Positions 53,823 to 62,940 of a DNA stretch of 64,000 bases are shown one piece after another (positions within the stretch are counted from its first letter, which is position 1; every line of letters begins with the position of its first letter). The DNA is from Campylobacter estrildidarum (GTDB lineage: Bacteria > Campylobacterota > Campylobacteria > Campylobacterales > Campylobacteraceae): contig NZ_NXLZ01000003.1 of assembly GCF_005406205.1 (NCBI RefSeq), positions 99,106 to 163,105 on the forward strand, given 5' to 3'. Made by a program: the position numbers and the translations under genes. Under the pieces are notes generated by a model. That model was not told where the DNA came from. It saw nothing but the letters and a program-made list of their open reading frames with translations, and searched no databases.

Positions 53823-54719
53823 TTATCTAGCACTTGTAAAACTATTATTAGCCTTATAAACAATTTCAATTAAACTTTTACTTATCAAACTTGAAGCTTG
53901 TCCTTCTAAACGATTAAACAATTTATCGATTTTATCTTCTTCTTTCCAAGTAGGATTTTGAACTTTACTGAGTTTTTCAAGCTCTTTTTTAGCATTTTCA
54001 TAATTACTTAAGCCATCAATTAATCCTAACTCCTTAGCTTTTTGTGCTAAAAATACTCTTGCATTAGCCCAAGTATTTTTTTGAGTTTTATCTAAATTTC
54101 TCTCCTTAGAAACAAAATCAACAAATAAATCATAACTTTGATCGATTAAATCTTGTAAATATTGTTTTTCTTTACCGCTCCAAGCCCTCGTAAAAGTTCC
54201 AGCACTCTTAAATTCTCCCGCTTGTATGGTTTGCTCTTTAATGCCCAATTTATTGGCCAACTCGCTAATATCGGCACCCTGCATAATCACTCCAATCGAT
54301 CCAATAAAACTGGCAGGATTGGCCAAAATTTTATTCGCCCCTACTCCTGCTAAATAACTCCCACTTGCCATAGTGCCACTTGCATATACTACCACGGGTT
54401 TTTTAGCCCTTAAATCTTTTATAGCCAGGGCAAGCTCCATACTTGGAGCAAAAGCACCTCCTGGTGAGTCAATGACAAAAAGCACTCCTTTAATTTGATC
54501 ATCATTTTTAGCATTAATTATTTTTTCCAACACAGAAGAACTGTCAAAAATTTCACCCTTTAAATCAATACGTTCTAAATTTGCAAAATGTGAATTTGTG
54601 TCTTGACTTGAAGCAAAAATCCAAAGAAAAATCAATAGTAAAACAAAAGTTTTAAAATAAGTGTTGATAAACTTTATGCCATTTCCTAAAGTTTTAAAAA
54701 ATAATTTTATAAATTGCAT
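53823..54719 (-). CDS. sppA: SppA-type signal peptide peptidase
   Basis: A 298-residue membrane-anchored S49 protease with one N-terminal helix (about 24-38). GVLFVIDSPGGAFAPSMELA and the nucleophile region VVYASGTMASGSYLAGVGANKI with catalytic Ser are present; NPASFIGSIGVIMQ is also conserved. This is the half-length form, which oligomerises. It overlaps the amidohydrolase gene by 13 bases. Confidence 0.93.
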   Translation of the reverse strand: MQFIKLFFKTLGNGIKFINTYFKTFVLLLIFLWIFASSQDTNSHFANLERIDLKGEIFDSSSVLEKIINAKNDDQIKGVLFVIDSPGGAFAPSMELALAIKDLRAKKPVVVYASGTMASGSYLAGVGANKILANPASFIGSIGVIMQGADISELANKLGIKEQTIQAGEFKSAGTFTRAWSGKEKQYLQDLIDQSYDLFVDFVSKERNLDKTQKNTWANARVFLAQKAKELGLIDGLSNYENAKKELEKLSKVQNPTWKEEDKIDKLFNRLEGQASSLISKSLIEIVYKANNSFTSAR

Positions 54720-55936
54720 TCTCTTCCTTTTATAAAAATTTTTTGCACCTCTTTAGCATTTAAAATAAATTGCAAAGGAGCTTGTTTTTTTTCACATTCT
54801 CCAAGATTAAAAACGCTAAAATCAGCATTTTTTCCTACCCTAATCTCCCCTGTATTTAAATTTAAAGCCTTTGCAGGATATAATGTTGCCATTTGCAAAA
54901 GTTTAGAAGCTAAATTCAGTAAATCTTCCCTTTGATGAATTAACAAATTTGTACGCATTTCATCAAGTATTGATAAAGAAATATTAGAACTAAGTCCATC
55001 TGTTCCAAGATGGATGTTTAAACCACTTTGCAAAGCTTTTTTTAAATTAAAAGTTTTTTGACTTAAAAGACGATTTGAAAAAGCACAATGAGTTATAGAA
55101 TGATAATTTTTATCAAGCCACTCATATTCTTTTAAATATACACAATGTGTAAAAAGAGTTTTTACACCCTTAAAAAGTTTTATATAATCCTTTGGGGTGT
55201 AAAATGGTTTTGGATCAGGTATAAAATTTTCTAGCCATTTTTTAAAACCACCTTGTGCTTTTCTTAGCCAATTATTTTCAGCTCTGCTTTCTAAAAAATG
55301 AGTGCTTACTAATAAATCATATTTTCTTGCTATATCAAGTGCAAAATGGGCAAGTTTTGGATGGGTAGAATAAGCAGAATGCACAGAAATCGCGGGAATA
55401 AAAAATTCGCTCTTATATTTTAAAGAATTTTCGAATCTTTGTAAAAATTCAGCCTTTTTTTCTTCAATTTGCTCTTCATTTGTCCCTAAAATTTCATTAA
55501 AAAAAATAACACGCATTCCATTTTCACTAGCTTTTAAACAAGAGGTTAAATCGCTCCCAAAACTTGAAATTTCACCTATAGTTCCCACTCCACTTCTTTG
55601 CATTTTTTTTATATTTTTAAGAATCAATTCTTCTTTAGCCTTAGCGCTTAAAAAAGAACGAGACTTAATTACACTCTTAAGCCAAATTAAAAATTCCCCA
55701 AAGTGCAAAGTGGTAGAATTGGCACTAAATTCTAAATGAGTATGTGGATTAATAAATGCAGGAAGAATGATCGAATTTTGATCTGTTTTTATCCATTGAG
55801 CTTTAGGATATTTTTTTAACAAATCCTCAAGTTTTCCTAATTTTAAAATTTGGCTCTCAAAAACTAAGGCTTGGTTTTCTAAAATAGTAAAATTCTCATC
55901 ACATAAAAAAATATATCTTGCACTAATAATATACAC
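54707..55936 (-). CDS. Amidohydrolase, probable aminodeoxyfutalosine deaminase type
   Basis: A 409-residue amidohydrolase-superfamily enzyme. Metal ligands: HTH in AFINPHTHLEFS, His in VSTHFLESRAE, His in LFTHCVYL and Asp in LGTDGLSSNISLSILDEM. It resembles H. pylori HP0267, which deaminates 6-aminodeoxyfutalosine in menaquinone synthesis. Campylobacter has another route through MTA/SAH nucleosidase, so the physiological role here is open. Corresponds to Cj0067. Confidence 0.75.
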   Translation of the reverse strand: MYIISARYIFLCDENFTILENQALVFESQILKLGKLEDLLKKYPKAQWIKTDQNSIILPAFINPHTHLEFSANSTTLHFGEFLIWLKSVIKSRSFLSAKAKEELILKNIKKMQRSGVGTIGEISSFGSDLTSCLKASENGMRVIFFNEILGTNEEQIEEKKAEFLQRFENSLKYKSEFFIPAISVHSAYSTHPKLAHFALDIARKYDLLVSTHFLESRAENNWLRKAQGGFKKWLENFIPDPKPFYTPKDYIKLFKGVKTLFTHCVYLKEYEWLDKNYHSITHCAFSNRLLSQKTFNLKKALQSGLNIHLGTDGLSSNISLSILDEMRTNLLIHQREDLLNLASKLLQMATLYPAKALNLNTGEIRVGKNADFSVFNLGECEKKQAPLQFILNAKEVQKIFIKGRECNL

Positions 55937-56028
55937 AAATTTTTCCTTAAATAAAATTATGATTGTAGCAAAAATTTATTTTAAAATGTTATAATATAAA
56001 GTTAAAAATTAATGTTAAGGTGAATTTT

Positions 56029-56514
56029 ATGAAAATAATGGTCATCCAAGGTCCAAATATCAATATGCTAGGTGTAAGAGAAGTCAATATCTATGGTGCA
56101 ATGAAAATGGATGATATCCACGAACAAATGAAAATTGCAGCTTCTCAAAATAATGTTGAGCTTGACTTTTTTCAAAGCAATTTTGAAGGTGAAATTGTAG
56201 ATAAAATCCAAGAATGCTTAGGAATAAAAGATGGAATTATTATAAACGCTGGAGCTTATACTCATACTTCTATAGCTATTCGTGATGCGATAGCAGCTGT
56301 GGCTTTGCCAACTATTGAGGTGCATATTTCTAATACTCATCGTAGAGAAGAATTTCGCCAAAAAAGTCTTATTGCTCCAGTTTGTGCCGGATCAATTATA
56401 GGTTTTGGTCCTTTTGGATATCATTTAGCTCTTATGGGTGTGATCCAAATTTGTGATCAAATCAACAATTTACGCACTATGCAAGCACAGGCACAGGTTC
56501 AAAATAAACCATAA
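56029..56514 (+). CDS. aroQ: 3-dehydroquinate dehydratase, type II
   Basis: 161 residues; third step of the shikimate pathway. N-terminal [14 protein letters not shown], catalytic-loop [32 protein letters not shown] and [15 protein letters not shown] fit the family. I chose ATG 56,029, with AAGG about 8 bases upstream; an in-frame GTG nine bases earlier overlaps that site and an ATG nine bases later is possible. Its stop overlaps folK. Confidence 0.95.
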   Translation: MKIMVIQGPNINMLGVREVNIYGAMKMDDIHEQMKIAASQNNVELDFFQSNFEGEIVDKIQECLGIKDGIIINAGAYTHTSIAIRDAIAAVALPTIEVHISNTHRREEFRQKSLIAPVCAGSIIGFGPFGYHLALMGVIQICDQINNLRTMQAQAQVQNKP

Positions 56515-56996
56515 TGTTAAAACTTAAAGGAGCAAGGCGACTGGAAAAAAGTCGTTTTTTTCCTTATTTTAGCCGATATAAAAAGGAGTTTAAGTATTTT
56601 GCTATTTTAGGACTAGGGAGTAATATAGAACCTGAAAAAAAACGTTTTGATGCTTTATTTAGAAAATTTATAGATGATAAAAGGATAAAAATTTTAGAAA
56701 CTTCACCCTTTCTCATCAATGAAGCTTTTGGATTTAAAGCACAAAAGGATTTTACTAATGCAATTATGTTAGTACAAACAAATTTGCACGCAAGAGCTTT
56801 TTTGAAAGTTTTACTTTTTTATGAGTTAAAATTTAAACGCAAAAGAACTTTCAAAAACGCTCCTAGAACACTTGATTTGGATCTTTTGTATTTTTCTAGA
56901 AAGGTCAAGCGTGATAGGTGGTGTGAGGTGCCTCATCGCGGGGTTAAAGAAAGAATAAGTGTAATTTTACCTTTAGGCTTGATAAAAGGATTATAA
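56514..56996 (+). CDS. folK: Hydroxymethyldihydropterin pyrophosphokinase
   Basis: 160 residues; folate synthesis. GLGSNIEPEKKRF near residue 34 and the HPPK signature APRTLDLDLLYFS are clear. It carries a basic N-terminal extension of about 25 residues (GARRLEKSRFFPYFSRYKKE) and lacks part of the usual C-terminus. The last base of aroQ is the first base of its ATG. flhF starts directly after its stop. Confidence 0.9.
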   Translation: MLKLKGARRLEKSRFFPYFSRYKKEFKYFAILGLGSNIEPEKKRFDALFRKFIDDKRIKILETSPFLINEAFGFKAQKDFTNAIMLVQTNLHARAFLKVLLFYELKFKRKRTFKNAPRTLDLDLLYFSRKVKRDRWCEVPHRGVKERISVILPLGLIKGL

Positions 56997-58421
56997 ATGG
57001 GACAACTTATCCATACCTTTACCGTTGAAGATACAGATCAAATCATACCTAAAGTCAAAGAAGACTATGGTGATAAAGCTTTAATCATTACCAACAAACA
57101 AATTCGCCCAAAAACCCTTAATCGTGGTGCACTCTATGAAGTTATGGTTGCTATCGAAGAAGCTGATTATCATGAACATCTTAAAAAAATGGGAAAAAGC
57201 TTACCACCTAAAAAACCTGTTCAAAAAAATATCCCAAATCCTAATTTAGAAAAATCAAAAGCTGAAAATATAAGCGAGGATGAAGATGTTATTCTTGACT
57301 TTTCAAATGCGAAAGCAAGTTTAAATTTGGGAGCATCTAGAGTTGATAAAAAAAATTATCAAGACTTTCCGCAAAACAAAATAAATCCTAATACGAAAAT
57401 GGGTTTTAATGACTTTAAAGAACGCCTAAGTGAAGTCAGTAGTGAAATCTCTAAAGTTACTAATACTCCTTTGGAAGATTATACACCACAACCAAGTTAT
57501 AATAAAAAAATAGAGCACGTTGAAAAACAAATTAATAAGCTCAATGATAAAATAGATCTTTTAGCAGATATGATGTGGGATGAAAAAGCTGAAGCTAGAA
57601 ATAATCTTATTATCCCGCCAGAATTTGCGACCATTTATAAACAAGCTAAAGAAAGTGGTATGCTTGAAAAGCATTTAGAGGCTATAATGAAGGCAACAAT
57701 TGAAAATATGCCAGCCTCTATGAAAACAAATAAAGAAGCGGTGCAAAGATATTTTTACTCTCTTTTAAGAAATATTTTGCCTTGTCGCATTGAAACTGAT
57801 GTTAAAAAACAAAAAATTATGATGTTAGTTGGTCCAACAGGAGTAGGAAAAACCACAACTTTAGCAAAGTTGGCTTTTAGATATGCTTATGGGGATAAAC
57901 GTTATAAAACGGGTATTATTACCCTTGATACTTATAGAATTGGAGCTGTAGAACAACTTTTTCAATATGCAAAGATGATGAAGCTTCCTATAATTGATAG
58001 CATAGAACCAAAAGATCTTGATGAAGCGATTAAAAGCTTAAACAATTGTGAAATTATCTTAGTTGATACCATAGGAAATTCACAATATGATCAAACTAAA
58101 CTTGCTAAAACAAAAGAGTTTTTAATGCATTCTAATGCAGAAATCGATGTAAATTTGGTTGTTTCTGCCAATACCAAACTTGAAGATTTGATGGAAATTT
58201 ATAAAAATTTTTCATTTTTAAATATTGACACTTTAATCATTACAAAATTTGACGAAACGAAAGTTTTTGGTAATATTTTTTCTCTTATCTATGAAACAAA
58301 TATACCTCTTAGCTTTTTTTCAATTGGACAAGAAGTTCCTGATGATATAGAAATAGCAAATAGTGACTTTTTAGTTCGTTGTATTTTAGAAGGCTTTAAT
58401 AAAGGACAAAATAATGGATAA
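56997..58421 (+). CDS. flhF: FlhF, SRP-type GTPase for flagellar placement
   Basis: 474 residues: a B domain (1-~190), N domain and G domain. G1 GPTGVGKTTTLAKLA, TLDTYRIGAVEQL, DTIGNSQYDQTKL and TKFDE are the SRP-GTPase motifs. FlhF sets polar flagellar position and is required for sigma-54 flagellar expression in Campylobacter. It overlaps flhG by 8 bases. Confidence 0.96.
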   Translation: MGQLIHTFTVEDTDQIIPKVKEDYGDKALIITNKQIRPKTLNRGALYEVMVAIEEADYHEHLKKMGKSLPPKKPVQKNIPNPNLEKSKAENISEDEDVILDFSNAKASLNLGASRVDKKNYQDFPQNKINPNTKMGFNDFKERLSEVSSEISKVTNTPLEDYTPQPSYNKKIEHVEKQINKLNDKIDLLADMMWDEKAEARNNLIIPPEFATIYKQAKESGMLEKHLEAIMKATIENMPASMKTNKEAVQRYFYSLLRNILPCRIETDVKKQKIMMLVGPTGVGKTTTLAKLAFRYAYGDKRYKTGIITLDTYRIGAVEQLFQYAKMMKLPIIDSIEPKDLDEAIKSLNNCEIILVDTIGNSQYDQTKLAKTKEFLMHSNAEIDVNLVVSANTKLEDLMEIYKNFSFLNIDTLIITKFDETKVFGNIFSLIYETNIPLSFFSIGQEVPDDIEIANSDFLVRCILEGFNKGQNNG

Positions 58422-59280
58422 TCAAGCTAATAAGCTTCGCTCTCTTATGAACCAAGATGGAACCAAAAAGTCTCAAAATACTCATTTTATAGCTATTACA
58501 AGTGGTAAAGGTGGAGTAGGCAAAAGCACTATTAGTGCAAATTTAGCCAATGTTTTGTCACATAATGGTTATAAAGTAGGTCTTTTTGATGCAGATATTG
58601 GTTTAGCGAATTTAGATGTAATTTTAAATGTGCGCATACAAAAAAATCTTTTACATGTTTTACGTGGAGAATGCTCTTTAGAAGATATTTTAATAGAAGT
58701 CAAACCTAATTTATGGCTTATACCGGGCGAAAGTGGAGATGAAATTTTAAAATATAATGATAAAAATATTTATGAAAGATTTTTAAACCAAGCAAGTATT
58801 TTGGACGAACTTGATTTTCTTATTATTGATACAGGAGCAGGCATTGGTGGCAATATTTTAAATTTCTTAGAAATGGCTGATGAAGTTATAATAGTTACAG
58901 TTCCAGATCCTGCAGCAATTACAGACGCTTATGCCACTATAAAAACGACTTCAAAAACTAAAGAAAATTTACTTATGTTGTTTAATGTCGTTAAAAATGA
59001 AAACGAAGCCTTAAAGGTTTTTGAAAATATAAAAAAAGTTGCTGATGCCAATATTAAAAATCCTCTTAATTTGGAATTTTTAGGGCATCTAAGCTCTTCT
59101 AAAGACGTAAGCTCTAGCATAAAAAAACGAACTCTATTTACAGATGAAAATACCAATGCAAGCGATGAGTTAAAATCCCTAGCATCTAAGCTTTTATACA
59201 GGTTGGAACGGAAAATGCTTGATAATGTTTCAAATCGAAGTTTTTCAAATTTCTTTAGAAAAATTATCGAAAGATTTTAG
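58414..59280 (+). CDS. flhG: FlhG, MinD-like ATPase for flagellar number
   Basis: 288 residues. Deviant Walker A SGKGGVGKSTISANLANVL, LFDADIGLANLDV and IIDTGAGIGG are MinD/FlhG motifs. FlhG counters FlhF and limits flagellar number; in Campylobacter it also influences division. The C-terminus (SNRSFSNFFRKIIERF) is a probable amphipathic membrane helix. Confidence 0.95.
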   Translation: MDNQANKLRSLMNQDGTKKSQNTHFIAITSGKGGVGKSTISANLANVLSHNGYKVGLFDADIGLANLDVILNVRIQKNLLHVLRGECSLEDILIEVKPNLWLIPGESGDEILKYNDKNIYERFLNQASILDELDFLIIDTGAGIGGNILNFLEMADEVIIVTVPDPAAITDAYATIKTTSKTKENLLMLFNVVKNENEALKVFENIKKVADANIKNPLNLEFLGHLSSSKDVSSSIKKRTLFTDENTNASDELKSLASKLLYRLERKMLDNVSNRSFSNFFRKIIERF

Positions 59281-59297
59281 CAATTAAAGAAGGAATT

Positions 59298-59654
59298 ATG
59301 AGACCAGAAAATTATGTAGCTTTTTTTACAGTTTGCGGGTTTTTTATAGGACTTGCCTTTAGTGTTATTAGCATAGATGAAGCTTTTGATATTTTAATTT
59401 TTACTTGTTTTATCACTTTTATGTTTTATGTTTGTATTCATATTGCTATTATGACTTTTATTGATGTTAAAAAAATCAGTGGAAGAATTTTCAATAAGCA
59501 CGATTATGAAAAAACTAGCAATAATATAATTAACGATCTTGTAATTAGAGAAAAGAAAATGGATATAATTCTAGATAAACTCAATGAAGAAAGAGAAGAG
59601 TTAAAGAAAAACGAATCTAAAGAAAGACGAAAAAATGCGAAAAGAGCCGCCTAA
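59298..59654 (+). CDS. Two-TM membrane protein of the flagellar run (Cj0062-like)
   Basis: 118 residues: two helices (about 8-25 and 31-53) and a long charged cytoplasmic tail likely to be coiled coil (REKKMDIILDKLNEEREE). AAGGAA precedes the ATG. Lies between flhG and fliA, overlapping fliA by 20 bases, so it belongs to the same transcript. Function unknown. Confidence 0.82.
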   Translation: MRPENYVAFFTVCGFFIGLAFSVISIDEAFDILIFTCFITFMFYVCIHIAIMTFIDVKKISGRIFNKHDYEKTSNNIINDLVIREKKMDIILDKLNEEREELKKNESKERRKNAKRAA

Positions 59655-60327
59655 AGCTTATGCTCAAACATTAAAAAACGAACAAGATGAATTAGTCTTA
59701 TCTTATATGCCAGCACTTCGTGCAATGGCTTTTCGTTTAAAAGAGCGTTTGCCTTCTAGTATTGATGTTAATGATCTAATTAGTGTCGGGGTTGAAGAAA
59801 TGATAAAACTTTCTCGCCGCTATGATAAAGATCAAAATGATAGTTTTTGGGGTTTTGCTCGAAAACGCGTTAATGGCTCTATGCTCGATTTTTTACGCTC
59901 TTTAGACGTAATGAGTCGTAATAATCGTAAAATAATAAAAGACATTGATAATTTAATCGATGAATACTTTAGAGAAAATGAACAAGAACCAGATGATGAA
60001 TATTTAGCACAAAAACTTGATTTAGACATAGAAAAAATCAAAGAAGTTCGCACAGCACACGCGATCAGCTATACCCTACCAATTGATGAGCAAATAGAGC
60101 TTTACAATGAAGATGATACTTTAGAAAAACTTGAAAAAGAACAATTTTTAGAAAAAATACAAGAAATTTTAGAAGGATTAAAAGAACGCGATCAACTTAT
60201 TATTCAACTTTATTATTATGAAGAATTAAGTCTTAAAGAAATTAGTGAGATTTTAGAAATTAGCGAAAGTAGAATTTCTCAAATTCACAAAAAACTTCTT
60301 AAAAAACTTAGAGAAAGGCTAATTTAA
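59635..60327 (+). CDS. fliA: FliA, flagellar sigma-28 factor
   Basis: A 230-residue sigma factor. Region 2 has ALRAMAFRLKERLPSSIDVND and DSFWGFARKRVNGSMLDFLR; region 3 has IDNLIDEYF; region 4 ends with LKEISEILEISESRISQIHKK. Drives late flagellar genes such as the major flagellin and is held by FlgM. The likely targets in this window are the CCGATA-type promoters at 29.6 and 62.9 kb. Confidence 0.96.
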   Translation: MRKEPPKAYAQTLKNEQDELVLSYMPALRAMAFRLKERLPSSIDVNDLISVGVEEMIKLSRRYDKDQNDSFWGFARKRVNGSMLDFLRSLDVMSRNNRKIIKDIDNLIDEYFRENEQEPDDEYLAQKLDLDIEKIKEVRTAHAISYTLPIDEQIELYNEDDTLEKLEKEQFLEKIQEILEGLKERDQLIIQLYYYEELSLKEISEILEISESRISQIHKKLLKKLRERLI

Positions 60328-61406
60328 TGGCAGAAATACTTTCCCAAGAAGAAATTGACGCCTTACTTGAAGTTGTTGATGATACAGAAGCACCTGCAGC
60401 TTCAAATTCTAAAGAGGACAAAGAAGAAAGAAATATAGTTGTATATGATTTTAAGCGTCCAAATAGGGTTTCTAAAGAACAATTAAGAACTATAAAAAGT
60501 ATACACGATAAGCTTGCAAGAAATTTGGCTTCTCAAATTTCGTCTATGATGAGAAGTATTGTTGAAACAAAACTTCACTCTGTGGATCAAATGACTTACG
60601 GTGAATTTTTAATGTCTTTACCAAGTCCTACAAGCTTTAACGTATTTTCTATTAAACCTTTAGATGGAAATTGTGTTTTGGAAATCAATCCAAGTATTGC
60701 TTTTCCTATGATCGATAGACTTTTAGGCGGTCAAGGTGAGAGCTATGAAGCTTCAAGAGAGCTTACAGACATTGAATTAAATCTATTAGATTCTATTTTG
60801 CGTATTATTATGCAAAGACTAAAAGAAAGCTGGGGAAGTGTTACGGAAATTTACCCAAGTGTCGAAGCCAAAGAATCAAGTCCAAATGTTGTCCAAATCG
60901 TATCTCAAAACGAAATTGTAATTATGGTTGTAATGGAAATCATTATAGGAAATTCAAGCGGAATGGTTAATATTTGCTATCCCGTTGTGCATTTAGAAAG
61001 TATTTTAAGTCGTTTAGCAAATCGTGATATTATGATGGGTGAAACTTCAGCAAAAAAATCAAGAAATAAAGAACTTAAAACCTTAATTGGTCGTGCAGAA
61101 GTTGTTTATGAAGCAATTTTAGGAAAAACTTTAATCAATGTGCATGAATTTTTAGAATTAAAGCAAGGAGATATTTTAAAACTCGATAGAGAAGCTGATG
61201 ATAAAGCTATTGTTTGTATCGATAAAAAAGAGGTATTTTTAGCACAAATTGGCTTACATCGTTTTAGAAAATCCATTAAAATTATAGAACTTGTACGCAC
61301 AGATAAAGATGAGATTAAAGAAATCTTGGAAAAATATGAAGAAGAACGTAAAGCAAAAGCCAATGCTTATAATGCGGAAGATATGGAAGAGGAGGAAGAA
61401 GTATGA
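60327..61406 (+). CDS. fliM: FliM, flagellar motor switch protein
   Basis: 359 residues. The N-terminal LSQEEIDALLEVV is the CheY-P binding motif, the middle is the FliM domain (FSIKPLDGNCVLEINPSIAFP, then DRLLGGQG), and the C-terminal SpoA domain has FLELKQGDILKLD. Forms the switch complex with FliY/FliN and FliG. Overlaps fliY by 4 bases. Confidence 0.97.
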   Translation: MAEILSQEEIDALLEVVDDTEAPAASNSKEDKEERNIVVYDFKRPNRVSKEQLRTIKSIHDKLARNLASQISSMMRSIVETKLHSVDQMTYGEFLMSLPSPTSFNVFSIKPLDGNCVLEINPSIAFPMIDRLLGGQGESYEASRELTDIELNLLDSILRIIMQRLKESWGSVTEIYPSVEAKESSPNVVQIVSQNEIVIMVVMEIIIGNSSGMVNICYPVVHLESILSRLANRDIMMGETSAKKSRNKELKTLIGRAEVVYEAILGKTLINVHEFLELKQGDILKLDREADDKAIVCIDKKEVFLAQIGLHRFRKSIKIIELVRTDKDEIKEILEKYEEERKAKANAYNAEDMEEEEEV

Positions 61407-62236
61407 TTAATGATTTTTTAAAATTATTTACGAATGAATGTATTAGCACCATAGAAGGTTTAACGGGAAAAAATGCAGAATTTAGCGAATATAAAGAATT
61501 TGATGTTTCATCTCAGGATACACTTAAACCGCCTTTAGTTTATGCTGTATTTAATATAAATAATGGAGGTAAGATAGGAATTTTAGCAAGTTCTGTTCTT
61601 ATGAGTGCTATTGGTGAATGGATGATGGGAGAAGAAGAAATCTCTAAGAAAGATCAACTTGGCTCAGAAGAAATGGATGCAGCCAAAGAAGCTATACAAA
61701 ATATTATTTCAGCTTTTTCTACCACATTAGGAGCACAAAAAGATATTCCAAAAATGGAATTTGAACTTAGTTCTTGTGATTTTGTAGCGGACAATGTTGA
61801 TTTTAAGGATTTTATAAAGCTTTATTTTTTCGATGTAAAAATAGAAAGTCTAGAAGAGCAAATTTCTCTAGTTATGGACGAAACAATACATAATGTTTTA
61901 ACTGGAAAATCCATAGAAACTCCAAATGATCAAACTGGAAATACGGGAGAGAAAGCCTTTGCAATTAGCGAAGAACTTAAAAATATAAATTTAATTATGG
62001 ATGTTCGTTTGCCAGTTCGCGTTCGCATAGGTAATAAAAAAATGCTTTTAAAAGATGTTTTAACGATGGATATTGGTTCTGTTGTTGAGCTTAATCAACT
62101 TGCTAATGATCCGCTTGAAATTTTAATTGGAGAAAAAAGAGTCGCTTATGGGGAAGTAGTGATTGTGGATGGAAATTTTGGAGTGCAAATTACAGAAATA
62201 GGCTCCAAAAAAGAAAGATTAGAGCAATTAAGATAA
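61403..62236 (+). CDS. fliY: FliY, flagellar motor switch protein
   Basis: 277 residues: a CheC-like middle domain (about 20-165; LGSEEMDAAKEAIQNIISAF) and a C-terminal FliN/SpoA domain (about 195-275; MDVRLPVRVRIGNKKMLLKDVLTMDIGS with GEVVIVDGNFGVQIT). It is longer than FliN but without the CheY-binding N-terminus of Bacillus FliY. The stop is followed directly by the next ATG. Confidence 0.93.
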   Translation: MINDFLKLFTNECISTIEGLTGKNAEFSEYKEFDVSSQDTLKPPLVYAVFNINNGGKIGILASSVLMSAIGEWMMGEEEISKKDQLGSEEMDAAKEAIQNIISAFSTTLGAQKDIPKMEFELSSCDFVADNVDFKDFIKLYFFDVKIESLEEQISLVMDETIHNVLTGKSIETPNDQTGNTGEKAFAISEELKNINLIMDVRLPVRVRIGNKKMLLKDVLTMDIGSVVELNQLANDPLEILIGEKRVAYGEVVIVDGNFGVQITEIGSKKERLEQLR

Positions 62237-62887
62237 ATGAATATAAATAAAATTCAAAATACTAATATTTTAGATCATAGCAAAAAAACTTCAAATCAAA
62301 CTCAAAGTAATTTTGATGATATTTTAAAACAAAGTCTCAATTTAAGTTCTTTAAGCCAAAATTCAAGCTATTTAGGTAATGTAAATAAGACAGAATTTAA
62401 AAAAGCTATTGACGATATTTTAAGCAAAATGGATCAAATAATCAATTCTACAAAAAACAAAGATCCTCATTTAATCGAATTGCAAAATCACTTTAAAGCA
62501 CAAGTAGGAATTTACAATCTTGTGTTAAATGAAGCTCAAAAGGCAAGTGAAAATTTAAATACTTCAGACTCCAAAGAATTAATCAACAATTCAAAAGAAT
62601 TAAGTAAAGATATGTTTTTACAATATTCTTTTGGATATGGTATAGCTGAACAAGCAAAAACATTTTTTGCAGCTGCTGGTGTGAGTGATGAAAATATACA
62701 AACAGATATAGCAAAAATTGCAAAGTATATTGATAATACTCAACATAAAATTGAGCTTGACAATGATAAGGTTATAAGAACTATGAATGAAATAATAAAA
62801 GATAAAAATTCAACTTATATATCTTATGCAGAATTTAATAATAAAAATCAACTATTAGAATCTTTACTGCAAATAAGTAATAAATAA
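62237..62887 (+). CDS. Unrecognised leaderless protein coupled to fliY
   Basis: 216 residues. The first ~50 are Asn/Ser/Gln-rich and probably disordered (MNINKIQNTNILDHSKKTSN), the rest helical. No cysteine, no signal peptide and no membrane helix: the look of a substrate of the flagellar export apparatus, though this is inference. Near the C-terminus DKNSTYISYAEF resembles an EF-hand loop lacking its central glycine. It starts on the base after the fliY stop and so is coupled to the flagellar run. Function unknown. Confidence 0.75.
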   Translation: MNINKIQNTNILDHSKKTSNQTQSNFDDILKQSLNLSSLSQNSSYLGNVNKTEFKKAIDDILSKMDQIINSTKNKDPHLIELQNHFKAQVGIYNLVLNEAQKASENLNTSDSKELINNSKELSKDMFLQYSFGYGIAEQAKTFFAAAGVSDENIQTDIAKIAKYIDNTQHKIELDNDKVIRTMNEIIKDKNSTYISYAEFNNKNQLLESLLQISNK

Positions 62888-62893
62888 AAATTT

Positions 62894-62922
62894 CATTTCT
62901 ACCGATATACAAGGTAGAAATG
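62894..62922. repeat. 10-bp inverted repeat holding a sigma-28-like -10 box
   Basis: CATTTCTACC / GGTAGAAATG, perfect, with a 9-base loop. CCGATATA (62,902-62,909) sits in the left arm and loop; TAAA lies 17 bases upstream. On the minus strand the stem is followed by AAATTTTTATTT, so it could also terminate antisense transcription. Confidence 0.5.
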
Positions 62923-62940
62923 ATCAAAAGGCAGTAAAAA

